Below are positions 15,317 through 23,116 of a stretch of 30,356 nt of DNA, one piece after another. The notes beneath the pieces are model-generated. The model was given only the letters and a program-made list of their open reading frames with translations. It was not told the DNA's origin and ran no database searches. Every line of letters begins with the position of its first letter. The stretch's first letter is position 1. The translations under genes and the position numbers were made by a program. The stretch is from Deltaproteobacteria bacterium UBA6106 (lineage in GTDB: Bacteria; Desulfobacterota; Syntrophorhabdia; Syntrophorhabdales; Syntrophorhabdaceae), in contig DIWM01000051.1 of the NCBI GenBank assembly GCA_002428485.1, positions 1 to 30,356 on the forward strand. Direction: 5' to 3'.

Positions 15317-15889
15317 TCACCGTATGTATCTTGTTTTGTCCTTCACGCTTTTTCTCGGTAACGGGGCAGGTTCGCTCGCCTTTTTCCCAAGGCATATCAA
15401 TGCTACCGGGTTTTTAGCTGCGTCGATATCAAGGATCTCCCGCAGCTTTTTCTTGTCAAATAAAGTAAACCATAGGCTGCCGAGACCATAGGCATATGCG
15501 GCGAGATGCATATTCTGTATCGCAGCGGAGCATGCAGACAGATAGCCCACCATTCCTTCTTCCATGAACATATCGACGCCTGATTTTTTCGGATCACCGA
15601 CAACAGCGATGATCACCGGGGCCTGCTTGAGAAAATCGATGAGATAGGTGTCCAGCCACTTCCATTGGCTTATATCAAGCGCCCATACGCGGCATCTGCT
15701 TGCTTCATGAAAGATCTTCTCCCTGACCTCTCTGTTCGTGATGACGATGAATTCCCAGGGTTGCGTATTAAGAGGCGAGGGAGCCCATGTGCCCGCTTCC
15801 AGTATCTTTTCAATGATGTCTTCGCTTATCGCTTCCGGCAGGTAGTGACGGCAGCTTCTCCTCCCCTTCATTGCTGAAAATAGATCCAT
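15317..15889 (-). CDS. Nitroreductase family protein
   Basis: This is a flavin-dependent (FMN) oxidoreductase of the nitroreductase fold, usually a homodimer using NAD(P)H. The 190-residue protein begins MDLFSAMKGRRSCRHYLPEAIS, where the RRSCRHY segment binds the FMN phosphate. It continues with the family's WAPSPLNTQPWEF segment and ends with ICLGKKASEPAPLPRK. A Cys replaces the usual residue in RRSxR, as in several anaerobe members. Such proteins reduce many substrates, so the physiological one cannot be named. The gene lies 24 nt after the DUF6125-like gene on the same strand, so the two probably form an operon. Confidence 0.9.
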   Translation of the reverse strand: MDLFSAMKGRRSCRHYLPEAISEDIIEKILEAGTWAPSPLNTQPWEFIVITNREVREKIFHEASRCRVWALDISQWKWLDTYLIDFLKQAPVIIAVVGDPKKSGVDMFMEEGMVGYLSACSAAIQNMHLAAYAYGLGSLWFTLFDKKKLREILDIDAAKNPVALICLGKKASEPAPLPRKSVKDKTRYIR

Positions 15890-15913
15890 ATCTTTCCCCC
15901 TTTCATTTATTTG

Positions 15914-16432
15914 TTATTTGGTTGTTTCCATAGTGAACCTCCACTTGCAGAACGCCTCTTCCGGATGCGGGTCGGGAGGTGCGAAAAGGCATTCTACCCT
16001 GATCCCGGGATCTATTGCACGGGCCAGGCTCTCGAACTCTCCTTTATGCATGAATTTGCACACGAATTCATCGAGACCCCTTCTCAGCCTCGCTTCCTGG
16101 GTAGGACAACTGGGCACGGTAATGATCACCTCGTCATCCTTTTCTTCAATCTGGTATCCTACGATGATCGTCCAGGTGAAATATTTTAACGCCTTTACAA
16201 AACCTTTAAGACCTTTTTCTTTTATATCGAACCTTTTTATAAGATCATCGGCAGCCATCTGTGGCACACGCCCCCAGACCTGCTCGTTGATTCGCTCGGC
16301 TGTGGGCTGATCAAATTTATCTGCAACGCAAAGGAACCAGAAGGCGTCGATGACCCGGTAGTGCCAGAGCAAAAATTCTATGTAACTCCGCAGTTCGGGC
16401 GCCTCCATCTTCTCAAATATCCGCAAGTCCAT
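15914..16432 (-). CDS. DUF6125-like conserved protein
   Basis: This is a 172-residue cytoplasmic protein with no signal peptide or membrane segment. The N-terminal half contains LRSYIEFLLWHYRVIDAFWF and the C-terminal half is Cys-bearing: SCPTQEARLRRGLDEFVCK, VECLFAPPDPHPEE and CKW. I recognise this as a DUF6125-like pattern found in anaerobes; its function is not known to me. The spaced cysteines could ligate metal or be redox-active. The open frame extends 125 codons further upstream, but the ATG at 16432 has aggagggg just before it and the upstream part is low-complexity intergenic sequence, so I start here. It probably shares a transcript with the nitroreductase. Confidence 0.72.
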   Translation of the reverse strand: MDLRIFEKMEAPELRSYIEFLLWHYRVIDAFWFLCVADKFDQPTAERINEQVWGRVPQMAADDLIKRFDIKEKGLKGFVKALKYFTWTIIVGYQIEEKDDEVIITVPSCPTQEARLRRGLDEFVCKFMHKGEFESLARAIDPGIRVECLFAPPDPHPEEAFCKWRFTMETTK

Positions 16433-16460
16433 AACCCCTCCTTTTTTTAAAGCAAAGCAT

Positions 16461-16513
16461 TCGTAAGTCGTGAGGCGTAAATCGTAAGGGGAGAAAATCA
16501 GCGACGCCTCACG
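16461..16513. repeat. Heptanucleotide array with inverted repeat, locus 2
   Basis: Four 7-nt units (tcgtaag, tcgtgag, gcgtaaa, tcgtaag; 16461-16488) lie between divergent genes. A perfect 10-bp inverted repeat (cgtgaggcgt at 16469-16478, acgcctcacg at 16504-16513) overlaps them, and a T-run follows. The reverse complement of the array closely resembles the one at 25251-25278. Confidence 0.7.
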
Positions 16514-16638
16514 GATTTTTCGTAATGAGCCGCTTGCATTATGAACATAATGATTATATCCCGTATCATAATAATTGCAAAAGATTTTTTTAGATGATAT
16601 GGCGAAAAAAAAATTGTATTGTATCATGGCCTGTACAG

Positions 16639-17862
16639 ATGAATAAAAAGGTATTTTCCTGGTGTCTTTTCGATTTTGCAAATTCGAGCTATTCCGCTGT
16701 GATCGCGGCGGTGATATTCCCTGTATATTACACAGGCATCGTCGTCGGCAATGCGTCGAATGAAGGCGATCTATGGTGGGGCAGGGCAATAGCGTTAAGT
16801 ATGGCATTTGTGGCGATCAGTTCCCCTTTTCTTGGCGGCATTGCAGATTACGCAAAGAAGCGGAAAGGATTTCTTATGGTCTATACGTCGCTTTGCGTGG
16901 TCATGACGGCGTCTCTGTACTTTCTCAAAGAAGGAATGGTCATGGAGGGTTTTCTGATGGTCATTCTTGCAAATATAGGCCTTGAAGGGGGCCTCGTCTT
17001 TTACAACGCCTTTCTCAATGATATTGCCGACACGACATACCAGGGAAGGGTATCTGCCTGGGGATACGGAATAGGGTATGCCGGCTCCATCATTTCCCTC
17101 CTTATCGGGCTTCTTATCCTGAAGGCCGGTCGTATCGATCTCGTCTGGCCTATGGTTGCCGTCTTTTTCGGTATCTTTTCACTGCCCGCTTTTCTCTTTT
17201 TGCCGGGCGATGAAAAAGGCCATGTCGACCCGTATCGGGCAGGCATAGACGGCCTAAGGTCAACGATATCGACCTTTCGCAGGCTCCTGCTGAATAAAGC
17301 GCAAAGAAGGTTTCTTGTTGCCTACCTGATATATGAAGACGGCGTTAATACGGTCATCGTCTTTTCCAGCATCTTTGCTGCCACGACCCTTTTGTTCAAG
17401 CCGGAAGAACTGATCTGCATATATCTTATTATTCAGGCAACAGCGCTTGCGGGCGCGTTCGTCATGGCGCGCTTTATCGACTATTGGGGGCCTAAAAGGG
17501 TGGTCATGCTGTCCCTGATGCTTTGGATCCTTACAACGACAACGGTCTATTTCATCGAGACTAAAATACAATTCATGGCAATCGCATCCGTCGCCGGCCT
17601 CGGCCTTGGAACGGTTCAGGCGGCAACAAGGGCCTTTTACGCGCAGTTCATCCCTGATGGGTCCGAGTCTGAATACTTCGGCGTCTACAGCCTGGTGGGG
17701 AAGTCATCGGCAATCATCGGTCCTCTTCTATTCGGGTTCATATCATCCACTTTCCGGGATCAAAGGCCTGCCGTCCTGTCAATCTCCATCTTGTTTCTTG
17801 CCGGCCTGATCATTGTAAGCACCGTAAAAGGCGGAGGACCGAATATAGCTGACAGCTCATAG
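16639..17862 (+). CDS. MFS transporter, UMF1 (Atg22-like) family
   Basis: This is an integral membrane permease with about 12 hydrophobic segments over 407 residues. The N-terminal motif WCLFDFANSSYSAVI is characteristic of the UMF1 branch of the major facilitator superfamily, and SSPFLGGIADYAKKRKG between helices 2 and 3 is the usual loop signature. Relatives include fungal vacuolar amino-acid exporters; the bacterial substrate is generally unknown. I prefer the ATG at 16639 because conserved sequence begins right after it. An ATG at 16594 is in frame but would add 15 unconserved residues, and neither has a clear ribosome binding site. The last codons and the TAG stop are within the 7-nt repeat array, suggesting the native C-terminus was altered or replaced. 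Confidence 0.87.
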   Translation: MNKKVFSWCLFDFANSSYSAVIAAVIFPVYYTGIVVGNASNEGDLWWGRAIALSMAFVAISSPFLGGIADYAKKRKGFLMVYTSLCVVMTASLYFLKEGMVMEGFLMVILANIGLEGGLVFYNAFLNDIADTTYQGRVSAWGYGIGYAGSIISLLIGLLILKAGRIDLVWPMVAVFFGIFSLPAFLFLPGDEKGHVDPYRAGIDGLRSTISTFRRLLLNKAQRRFLVAYLIYEDGVNTVIVFSSIFAATTLLFKPEELICIYLIIQATALAGAFVMARFIDYWGPKRVVMLSLMLWILTTTTVYFIETKIQFMAIASVAGLGLGTVQAATRAFYAQFIPDGSESEYFGVYSLVGKSSAIIGPLLFGFISSTFRDQRPAVLSISILFLAGLIIVSTVKGGGPNIADSS

Positions 17863-18029
17863 CTCATGGCTCTTAGCAAATTCTAAATCCGAATATAGAA
17901 ATACTAAACAAATTCGAATGTTCAAAATTCGAAACGTTTCGAAAAACATTTGTTTGGAACATTTGATATTTGTATTTCGATATTCGAATTTGGTGCTTGG
18001 TTTTGCTATGAGCTATCAGCCGTGAGCTA
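17848..18029. repeat. Long foldback element of 7-nt repeats, locus 3
   Basis: The region between the convergent transporter and gpsA genes is one large imperfect palindrome. Outer arms 17855-17880 and 18002-18027 match at 21 of 26 positions as reverse complements. Inner arms 17885-17904 and 17972-17991 match at 18 of 20. The centre is the perfect 16-nt palindrome ttcgaaacgtttcgaa (17928-17943). The left arm is built from 7-nt units (gctgaca, gctcata, gctcatg, gctctta). Stop codons of both flanking genes (TAG in each) fall inside the arms. It may act as a bidirectional terminator. Confidence 0.85.
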
Positions 18030-19019
18030 ATATTCTTCTTCCTTATATTCCCTGCTGATGATATCCTGCAAAGATGCCTGGATGTTCTTTCCTGCGTAGA
18101 TGATCTTGTAAAGCTCTTCGGTGATAGGCATTTCGATGTTTAGTTTTTTTGAAAGGTTGTATACCGCGTTGACCGTATAGTAGCCTTCAACGACGCTTTT
18201 TTGACCCGCAATGATTTCTGCTGCATTTTTTCCCTGCGCGAGCTCGACACCGAAGAGCCTGTTCCTGCTTAATTTCCCGTAGGATGTCAGTACCAGGTCC
18301 CCCATGCCGGAAAGCCCCATAAACGTTGTGTCCCTTGCGCCGAATGATCTTCCCAGCCTTTTCAGTTCGGCGAGAGAACGGGTGATGTACGCTGCCAGGG
18401 TATTGGTGCCGAGGTCCAGGCCCTGGATGATGCCCGCGCCGATCGCCATGATATTTTTCATCGCCCCGCCAAGCTCAACGCCGGCAATATCATCGCTCGT
18501 GTATACCCGGAACGTATTGCTGTGTATGGTTTTCTGAAAATAGAGCGAAAGGTCTTTGTCCCTTGATGCTATAACGGTAGATGTAAAAATGCCTGCCGCA
18601 ACCTCTTTCGCGAAAGACGGTCCTGAAAGGGAGGCAATACGGGCCTTTCCGAGAGTTATCTCCTTTACGACCTCGCTCATAAACAGATTCGTGCCGTTTT
18701 CAATCCCTTTTGTAAGGATCAGCACGCGTTTGTTCGTTAGTTCTTCAGAGATCATTGCAGCAGTTTTTCTCAGGGCAAAGGAAGGGGGAGCTAAAATGAT
18801 ATCCCCGGAGAATTCAGGGATGCTTTTTATGTCATCGGTAAGCGTGATATTGTCCGGCAGGGTAAAACCGGGAAGGTAATAAGAATTCTCCCGTGTCTTT
18901 TTCGCAATGTCAAAGAGTTCTTTTTCAAAGACCCATAGCAGTACTTTTTTTCCTGTTCTCGCAAGGTGGAGCGCGAAAGCCGTACCCCAGGCGCCTGCGC
19001 CTATCAGGCCGACCTTCAT
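18027..19019 (-). CDS. gpsA: Glycerol-3-phosphate dehydrogenase [NAD(P)+]
   Basis: GpsA reduces dihydroxyacetone phosphate to sn-glycerol 3-phosphate for phospholipid synthesis. The 330-residue protein has an N-terminal Rossmann motif (GLIGAGAWGTAFA), the conserved LTKGIENGT and SLSGPSFAKEVA segments, the catalytic-Lys region GGAMKNIMAIGAGI, and FMGLSGMGDLVLT. Length and motif order are standard. Its ATG overlaps the gyrA stop by 4 nt (ATGA), so the two are co-transcribed and coupled. The C-terminus is acidic (EEEY) and its TAG stop lies in the repeat element. Confidence 0.96.
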   Translation of the reverse strand: MKVGLIGAGAWGTAFALHLARTGKKVLLWVFEKELFDIAKKTRENSYYLPGFTLPDNITLTDDIKSIPEFSGDIILAPPSFALRKTAAMISEELTNKRVLILTKGIENGTNLFMSEVVKEITLGKARIASLSGPSFAKEVAAGIFTSTVIASRDKDLSLYFQKTIHSNTFRVYTSDDIAGVELGGAMKNIMAIGAGIIQGLDLGTNTLAAYITRSLAELKRLGRSFGARDTTFMGLSGMGDLVLTSYGKLSRNRLFGVELAQGKNAAEIIAGQKSVVEGYYTVNAVYNLSKKLNIEMPITEELYKIIYAGKNIQASLQDIISREYKEEEY

Positions 19020-21439
19020 TCTTCTTCGCCTATTATCGCTGTGCCGCTGATAGCCTCGCCTTCTCTCAGATCCATCAATTTCACACCGAGGCCACCCCTT
19101 TTCTGAACAGGTATATCATCGGCGCCAAACCGGATCGTCCTTCCCGTATCGGTGACCAGGATGACCTCGTCCTTTTCTCCCAGTTTTTTTAAGCTTACAA
19201 CTTCGCCGTTCTTTGAGCCGCATCTCACATTAATGATGCCTGAGCCGCCCCTTGACTGTATCCGGTACTGGGAACAAGGCGCCCGCTTTCCGTAACCTTT
19301 CTGGGTTACAGTGAAAATGTTGCAGGTCTTATGAACGATCTCTACAGAGATGACCTCGTCGCCTCCCTTCTTGAAGCGCAGGCCCTTTACTCCATAGGCA
19401 GTCCTGCCCATAGGCCGGATCTGTTTCTCAATGAAGCGTATAGACAGACCTTTTTTTGTTGCCAGCATGATCTCGCTTTCGCCGTTCGTTTCAAGAACGC
19501 CGATGAGGCTGTCATCGTCGGGAAGGGTTATCGCTCTGATTCCCGTGGATCGTATATTTTTCAGAAGATCGAGGGCCATCCTTTTAACATGGGCCTTCTT
19601 CGTAACGAAAAATAGATATTTATCAGGGGAAAATTCCCTGACATGTGCGATGGCCGTTATCCTTTCGCCTTTACCGATGTTGATAAGGTTCACGATATGC
19701 TTGCCCTTTGCAGAGAGGCTTGCCTCCGGAATGGTGTGGACCTTCACAACATGTACTTTCCCGGTATTTGTAAAGAACAGGATATATGAATGGGTCGATG
19801 CTATGTAAAGATGGTCAACAAAATCCTCTTCCCTCACGACGATACCTGTTTTTCCTTTACCGCCTCGGATCTGATGTTTGTACTGGTCCAGCGAGGTCCT
19901 CTTTGCGTAACCCTTGTACGTAATCGTTACAACAACTTCTTCTTCTTTGATCATGTCTTCCAGGGTGATCTCCGGAAGCTCATCAACTATCTCGGTATAT
20001 CTGTCGTCTCCGTATTTTTGCTTTATCTCGAGGAGCTCTTTCTTAACGATACCAAGAAGGAGCTTTTCACTCTGGAGTATTTTCTGCAGGCGCTTGATCT
20101 CTTCCGCTGTGTTTGTGTAATCGTCCATTATCTTTGTCTGTTCGAGGGAGGTAAGGCGCTGGAGGCGCATTTCAAGTATGCTCGTTGACTGTTTTTCAGA
20201 CAAAGCAAACTTTTCGATCAGCGATGCCCTGGCTTCCTGTGCATTTTTCGATTTCTTTATAAGAGCAATAACCTCATCGATATGCTCAAGGGCTATCTTG
20301 AGCCCTTCAAGGATGTGGAGCCTGTCGAGGGCCTTGTTCAGCTCAAAGGTAGACCGTTTCGTTACTATCTGTTTGCGAAAATCGATAAATTCCCTGATTA
20401 TCTCCCTGAGGTTGAGAAGCCTTGGCTCATTATTGACGATGGTGAGAAAAATGATGCCGAAGGTGGTTTGCAATTGTGTATGTTTATAGAGCTGGTTCAG
20501 GATGGGCACGGCAATTTCACCCCTTTTCAGCTCGATGACGACCCTCATGCCTTCCCGGTTCGATTCATCCCTGATAGTAGAAATGCCTTCGATCTTCTTT
20601 GCGTTGATCAGCTCAACAATATTCTCGATAAGGCGGGCTTTATTGACCTGATAAGGGATCTCAGTGATTATGATCGCCTCCCGGCCGTCCTTTCTGTATT
20701 GCTCGATGGAAGCCCGGGCGCGGAGGATGATATGGCCCTTCCCGGTTTCGTAAGCCTCGCGGATGCCCTGCCTGCCGTAAATTATTCCCTGGGTAGGAAA
20801 ATCAGGGCCCGGGATATACTGCAGGAGATCGGACACTGTAATAGCGGGGTTCTCAATATAAGCAACCATGCTGTCCACAACTTCTTTAAGGTTGTGCGGA
20901 GGTATGTTTGTTGCCATTCCGACTGCTATTCCTGAAGACCCGTTGATAAGCAGATTCGGTATCTTCGAGGGCAATATAGAAGGCTCGACAAGAGAGTCAT
21001 CGTAGTTTGCCTTAAAGATGACCGTCTCCTTTTCGATATCTTCCAGTATCTCTTCCGCTATCCTTGAAAGCCTGATCTCCGTGTATCTCATTGCTGCCGG
21101 CGCATCGCCATCTACCGAACCGAAGTTTCCCTGCCCGTCGATGAGGGGATAACGGAGGGAAAAGTCCTGGACCATCCTTGTTATTGCATCATAGACCGCC
21201 TGGTCTCCGTGCGGGTGGAACTTGCCGATCACATCGCCGACGACCCTGGCGGACTTTTTATACGGTTTATCATGGGTGTTGTTCAATTCGTACATCGCAT
21301 AAAGAATTCTCCTGTGAACCGGCTTTAAGCCGTCCCGTATATCAGGCAAAGCCCTTCCGATGATGGTGCTCATGGCATAATCGAGGTACGATCTTCTCAT
21401 CTCCTCTTCAATGGGAACAGTGACAACAGACGTCTGCAT
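19016..21439 (-). CDS. gyrA: DNA gyrase subunit A
   Basis: GyrA is the DNA-cleaving subunit of the type II topoisomerase that introduces negative supercoils. The 807-residue product has the catalytic Tyr in AAMRYTEIRLS, the quinolone region HPHGDQAVYD, and a C-terminal wrapping domain with a GyrA-box-like HQIRGGKGKTG. This box favours GyrA over ParC. The residue equivalent to E. coli Ser83 is Gln (Q80 here); the Asp87 equivalent is kept. I start at the ATG at 21439, preceded by ggagg; an upstream in-frame extension of 69 codons crosses the promoter and is hydrophobic, unlike GyrA. gpsA follows with a 4-nt overlap. gyrB is not in the window. Confidence 0.96.
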   Translation of the reverse strand: MQTSVVTVPIEEEMRRSYLDYAMSTIIGRALPDIRDGLKPVHRRILYAMYELNNTHDKPYKKSARVVGDVIGKFHPHGDQAVYDAITRMVQDFSLRYPLIDGQGNFGSVDGDAPAAMRYTEIRLSRIAEEILEDIEKETVIFKANYDDSLVEPSILPSKIPNLLINGSSGIAVGMATNIPPHNLKEVVDSMVAYIENPAITVSDLLQYIPGPDFPTQGIIYGRQGIREAYETGKGHIILRARASIEQYRKDGREAIIITEIPYQVNKARLIENIVELINAKKIEGISTIRDESNREGMRVVIELKRGEIAVPILNQLYKHTQLQTTFGIIFLTIVNNEPRLLNLREIIREFIDFRKQIVTKRSTFELNKALDRLHILEGLKIALEHIDEVIALIKKSKNAQEARASLIEKFALSEKQSTSILEMRLQRLTSLEQTKIMDDYTNTAEEIKRLQKILQSEKLLLGIVKKELLEIKQKYGDDRYTEIVDELPEITLEDMIKEEEVVVTITYKGYAKRTSLDQYKHQIRGGKGKTGIVVREEDFVDHLYIASTHSYILFFTNTGKVHVVKVHTIPEASLSAKGKHIVNLINIGKGERITAIAHVREFSPDKYLFFVTKKAHVKRMALDLLKNIRSTGIRAITLPDDDSLIGVLETNGESEIMLATKKGLSIRFIEKQIRPMGRTAYGVKGLRFKKGGDEVISVEIVHKTCNIFTVTQKGYGKRAPCSQYRIQSRGGSGIINVRCGSKNGEVVSLKKLGEKDEVILVTDTGRTIRFGADDIPVQKRGGLGVKLMDLREGEAISGTAIIGEEE

Positions 21440-21484
21440 TAAATCCTCCCTGTATTGTCGTTTTGCAGTGGTTTTTGTGGTAAT

Positions 21485-21513
21485 AATGTAACATAAACAA
21501 TAAGCATTGACAA
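21485..21513 (-). promoter_or_regulatory. Promoter of gyrA
   Basis: On the - strand TTGTCA (21513-21508) and TACATT (21490-21485) are separated by 17 bases. Transcription would start near 21478, giving a leader of about 39 nt. The -35 box occupies nearly the same bases as that of the divergent lipoprotein gene. Confidence 0.6.
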
Positions 21514-21535
21514 TGAGACAAACATCGTGGAAAAT
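21507..21535 (+). promoter_or_regulatory. Promoter of the small lipoprotein gene
   Basis: A perfect TTGACA (21507-21512) is followed after 17 bases by GAAAAT (21530-21535), a 4-of-6 match to the -10 consensus. The start would fall only about 10 nt before the ATG at 21552. Its -35 overlaps the gyrA -35 on the other strand. Confidence 0.5.
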
Positions 21536-21551
21536 AAATAAACTGAAAGCC

Positions 21552-21869
21552 ATGAAATACCTTTCAACCATAATCGCTGTCATTATGCTGATGACTTTCT
21601 GTACCTCCTGCGGCAAAGAGGCAAAAGGGTTAAAAGAGGAGATCAAGGCATTAAAGGAAGAGAACAGCTACCTGAAGGCAGAGAACATCGGCCTGAAAAA
21701 AGAAGTTGATGAACTCTATAAAAAGATTGAAGAAAAAGAGACCGCAAAGGCCAGGGAACTGCAAAAAGAGAAGGAAGCATCAAAGGAGAAGGAGCAGACA
21801 CCGGTCAAACCTGCAAAATCTGAACCGGCCAGGGCAAAAAAACCTGAAAACGAGAAGACAAAACGATAG
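21552..21869 (+). CDS. Small coiled-coil lipoprotein
   Basis: The 105-residue product begins MKYLSTIIAVIMLMTFCTSC, a lipoprotein signal peptide with the acylated Cys at about residue 20. A coiled coil follows (LKEEIKALKEENSYLKAENI and on, about residues 27-70), then a Lys/Glu/Pro-rich tail (TPVKPAKSEPARAKKPENEK) that is probably unstructured. It is likely anchored in a membrane facing the periplasm, where such tails often reach towards peptidoglycan. I recognise no family. Starts further upstream (21507 and 21513) are in frame, but they lie in the promoter and would spoil the signal peptide. Confidence 0.72.
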   Translation: MKYLSTIIAVIMLMTFCTSCGKEAKGLKEEIKALKEENSYLKAENIGLKKEVDELYKKIEEKETAKARELQKEKEASKEKEQTPVKPAKSEPARAKKPENEKTKR

Positions 21870-21942
21870 TCGCAGACCGTGTTTTCACCGTATACATCCA
21901 TGTAACGCACGCGCATCAACAATATAATTAAAAAAGGCCTTC

Positions 21943-22677
21943 ATGCGAAATATAGCTCTTGTGATGGAATACGATGGTACGAACTACCACGGGTGGCAGT
22001 GCCAGCCTAAGGGCATAACGCTGGAAGAGGTTACAAGGGGTGCAGTTGCCCGCATCCTCGACCACGACGTCAGGATATATGCCGGGGGGAGGACTGATGC
22101 CGGAGTTCATGCATCAGGGCAGGTGGTCAATTTCCATACCGGGAAAGGTATCCCGCTTGTAAACCTGAAAAAGGGGTTGAACAGCATGCTGCCTGACGAT
22201 ATAAAGGTAAAGGGCGTACTTGAGGTCGATCAATCCTTTCATGCGCGGTATTCTGCCAGGAGCAAGGTTTACTCCTATGCTATCGCAAACACCCCGTATC
22301 ATTCACCGTTCCATTTCCACTATTCATGGCATATCCCTTATAAGATCGACAGCGTTGCCATGGACGAAGCGATAGGGAACATTAAGGGGGAACACGATTT
22401 TGCGGCCTTTAAAAAAAAGAACGAGATATATAAAAGCACCGTGCGCAACGTACTCTTGGCAGGAGTAAAAAGGCGGGGCGAATTTGTTTATGTTGTTATA
22501 GAGGCAACAGGTTTTTTGCGGTACATGGTAAGGAACATCGTCGGGACGCTCCTCCTTGTCGGTACAGGGAAGCTCAAAAAAGAGGATTTTATCACGATCC
22601 TTGCATCTAAAGACCGCGTAAATGCAGGCCCTACTGCACCGGCAAAAGGGTTGTTCCTGCGAAGGATCAGGTATTAA
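21943..22677 (+). CDS. truA: tRNA pseudouridine(38-40) synthase
   Basis: TruA converts uridines 38-40 of the anticodon arm to pseudouridine. The 244-residue protein has the usual length and the catalytic Asp in GRTDAGVHASGQV (about residue 52). Other family features are YDGTNYHGWQ near the N-terminus, FHARYSARSKVYSY, and GFLRYMVRNIVGTLLLVG in the C-terminal half. A TATAAT-like box (21923-21928) sits just upstream, so it may have its own promoter, and aaagg precedes the ATG. It follows the lipoprotein gene by 73 nt. Confidence 0.96.
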   Translation: MRNIALVMEYDGTNYHGWQCQPKGITLEEVTRGAVARILDHDVRIYAGGRTDAGVHASGQVVNFHTGKGIPLVNLKKGLNSMLPDDIKVKGVLEVDQSFHARYSARSKVYSYAIANTPYHSPFHFHYSWHIPYKIDSVAMDEAIGNIKGEHDFAAFKKKNEIYKSTVRNVLLAGVKRRGEFVYVVIEATGFLRYMVRNIVGTLLLVGTGKLKKEDFITILASKDRVNAGPTAPAKGLFLRRIRY

Positions 22678-22801
22678 TGTATTGGCTGAAGTAATTCATA
22701 GTTGTGGTCCGGCCTCAAAGATATATTTTGCAGTTCCCCCGGCAAGGTGCCGTCGGAGATACACGAAAGGTTTAAAAAAGGAACATTCAACAGGAGGAAA
22801 A

Positions 22802-23089
22802 ATGTCTGCAAAAACTGATGCTCAGCCGCAGGTACCCATCAATACAGGCGACGATATGTCGAGGGGCCGTTACAGCAATGCCATGCTTGTTACCCACGGA
22901 GCAGAAGAGTTCATAATTGACTGGTTCCTGCAGTCACCCAACGGGCCCCATCTTGTTTCGCGGGTCATAGTAACGCCCGGCCACATGAAACGCATTGTAA
23001 GCGCCTTGCAGGAGAATATCGAGAGGTATGAAGAGTCTTTCGGTGAGATCAAGGTCGTAGAACCGCCTCCGAACCCGCTGGTTCAGTAG
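22802..23089 (+). CDS. DUF3467 family protein
   Basis: This is a 95-residue soluble protein with an acidic and Gln-rich N-terminus. The core is RGRYSNAMLVTHGAEEFIIDWFLQSPNGPHLVSRVIVTPGHMKRIVSALQENI, the pattern I associate with DUF3467, a small domain of unknown function found across bacteria. No catalytic residues are evident. The start has the strong ribosome binding site aggaggaaaa; a longer upstream frame lacks one and overlaps truA. It stands 124 nt after truA and 27 nt before the transporter gene. Confidence 0.85.
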   Translation: MSAKTDAQPQVPINTGDDMSRGRYSNAMLVTHGAEEFIIDWFLQSPNGPHLVSRVIVTPGHMKRIVSALQENIERYEESFGEIKVVEPPPNPLVQ

Positions 23090-23116
23090 AACCTGGCGGC
23101 CGTAGAACGTTGGATC

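Noticed and set aside
16433..16807. N-terminal extension of the DUF6125-like protein
   Set aside because: It runs through the repeat and the divergent transporter start; the ATG at 16432 has a strong ribosome binding site.
17848..18029. CRISPR array
   Set aside because: The units are 7 nt with no spacers and the structure is palindromic, so it does not fit CRISPR.
21440..21646. N-terminal extension of GyrA
   Set aside because: It crosses the promoter region and the extra residues are unlike GyrA; a good ribosome binding site precedes 21439.
22735..22765. Hairpin cggca/tgccg after truA as a terminator
   Set aside because: The stem is only 5 bp and no T-tract follows.
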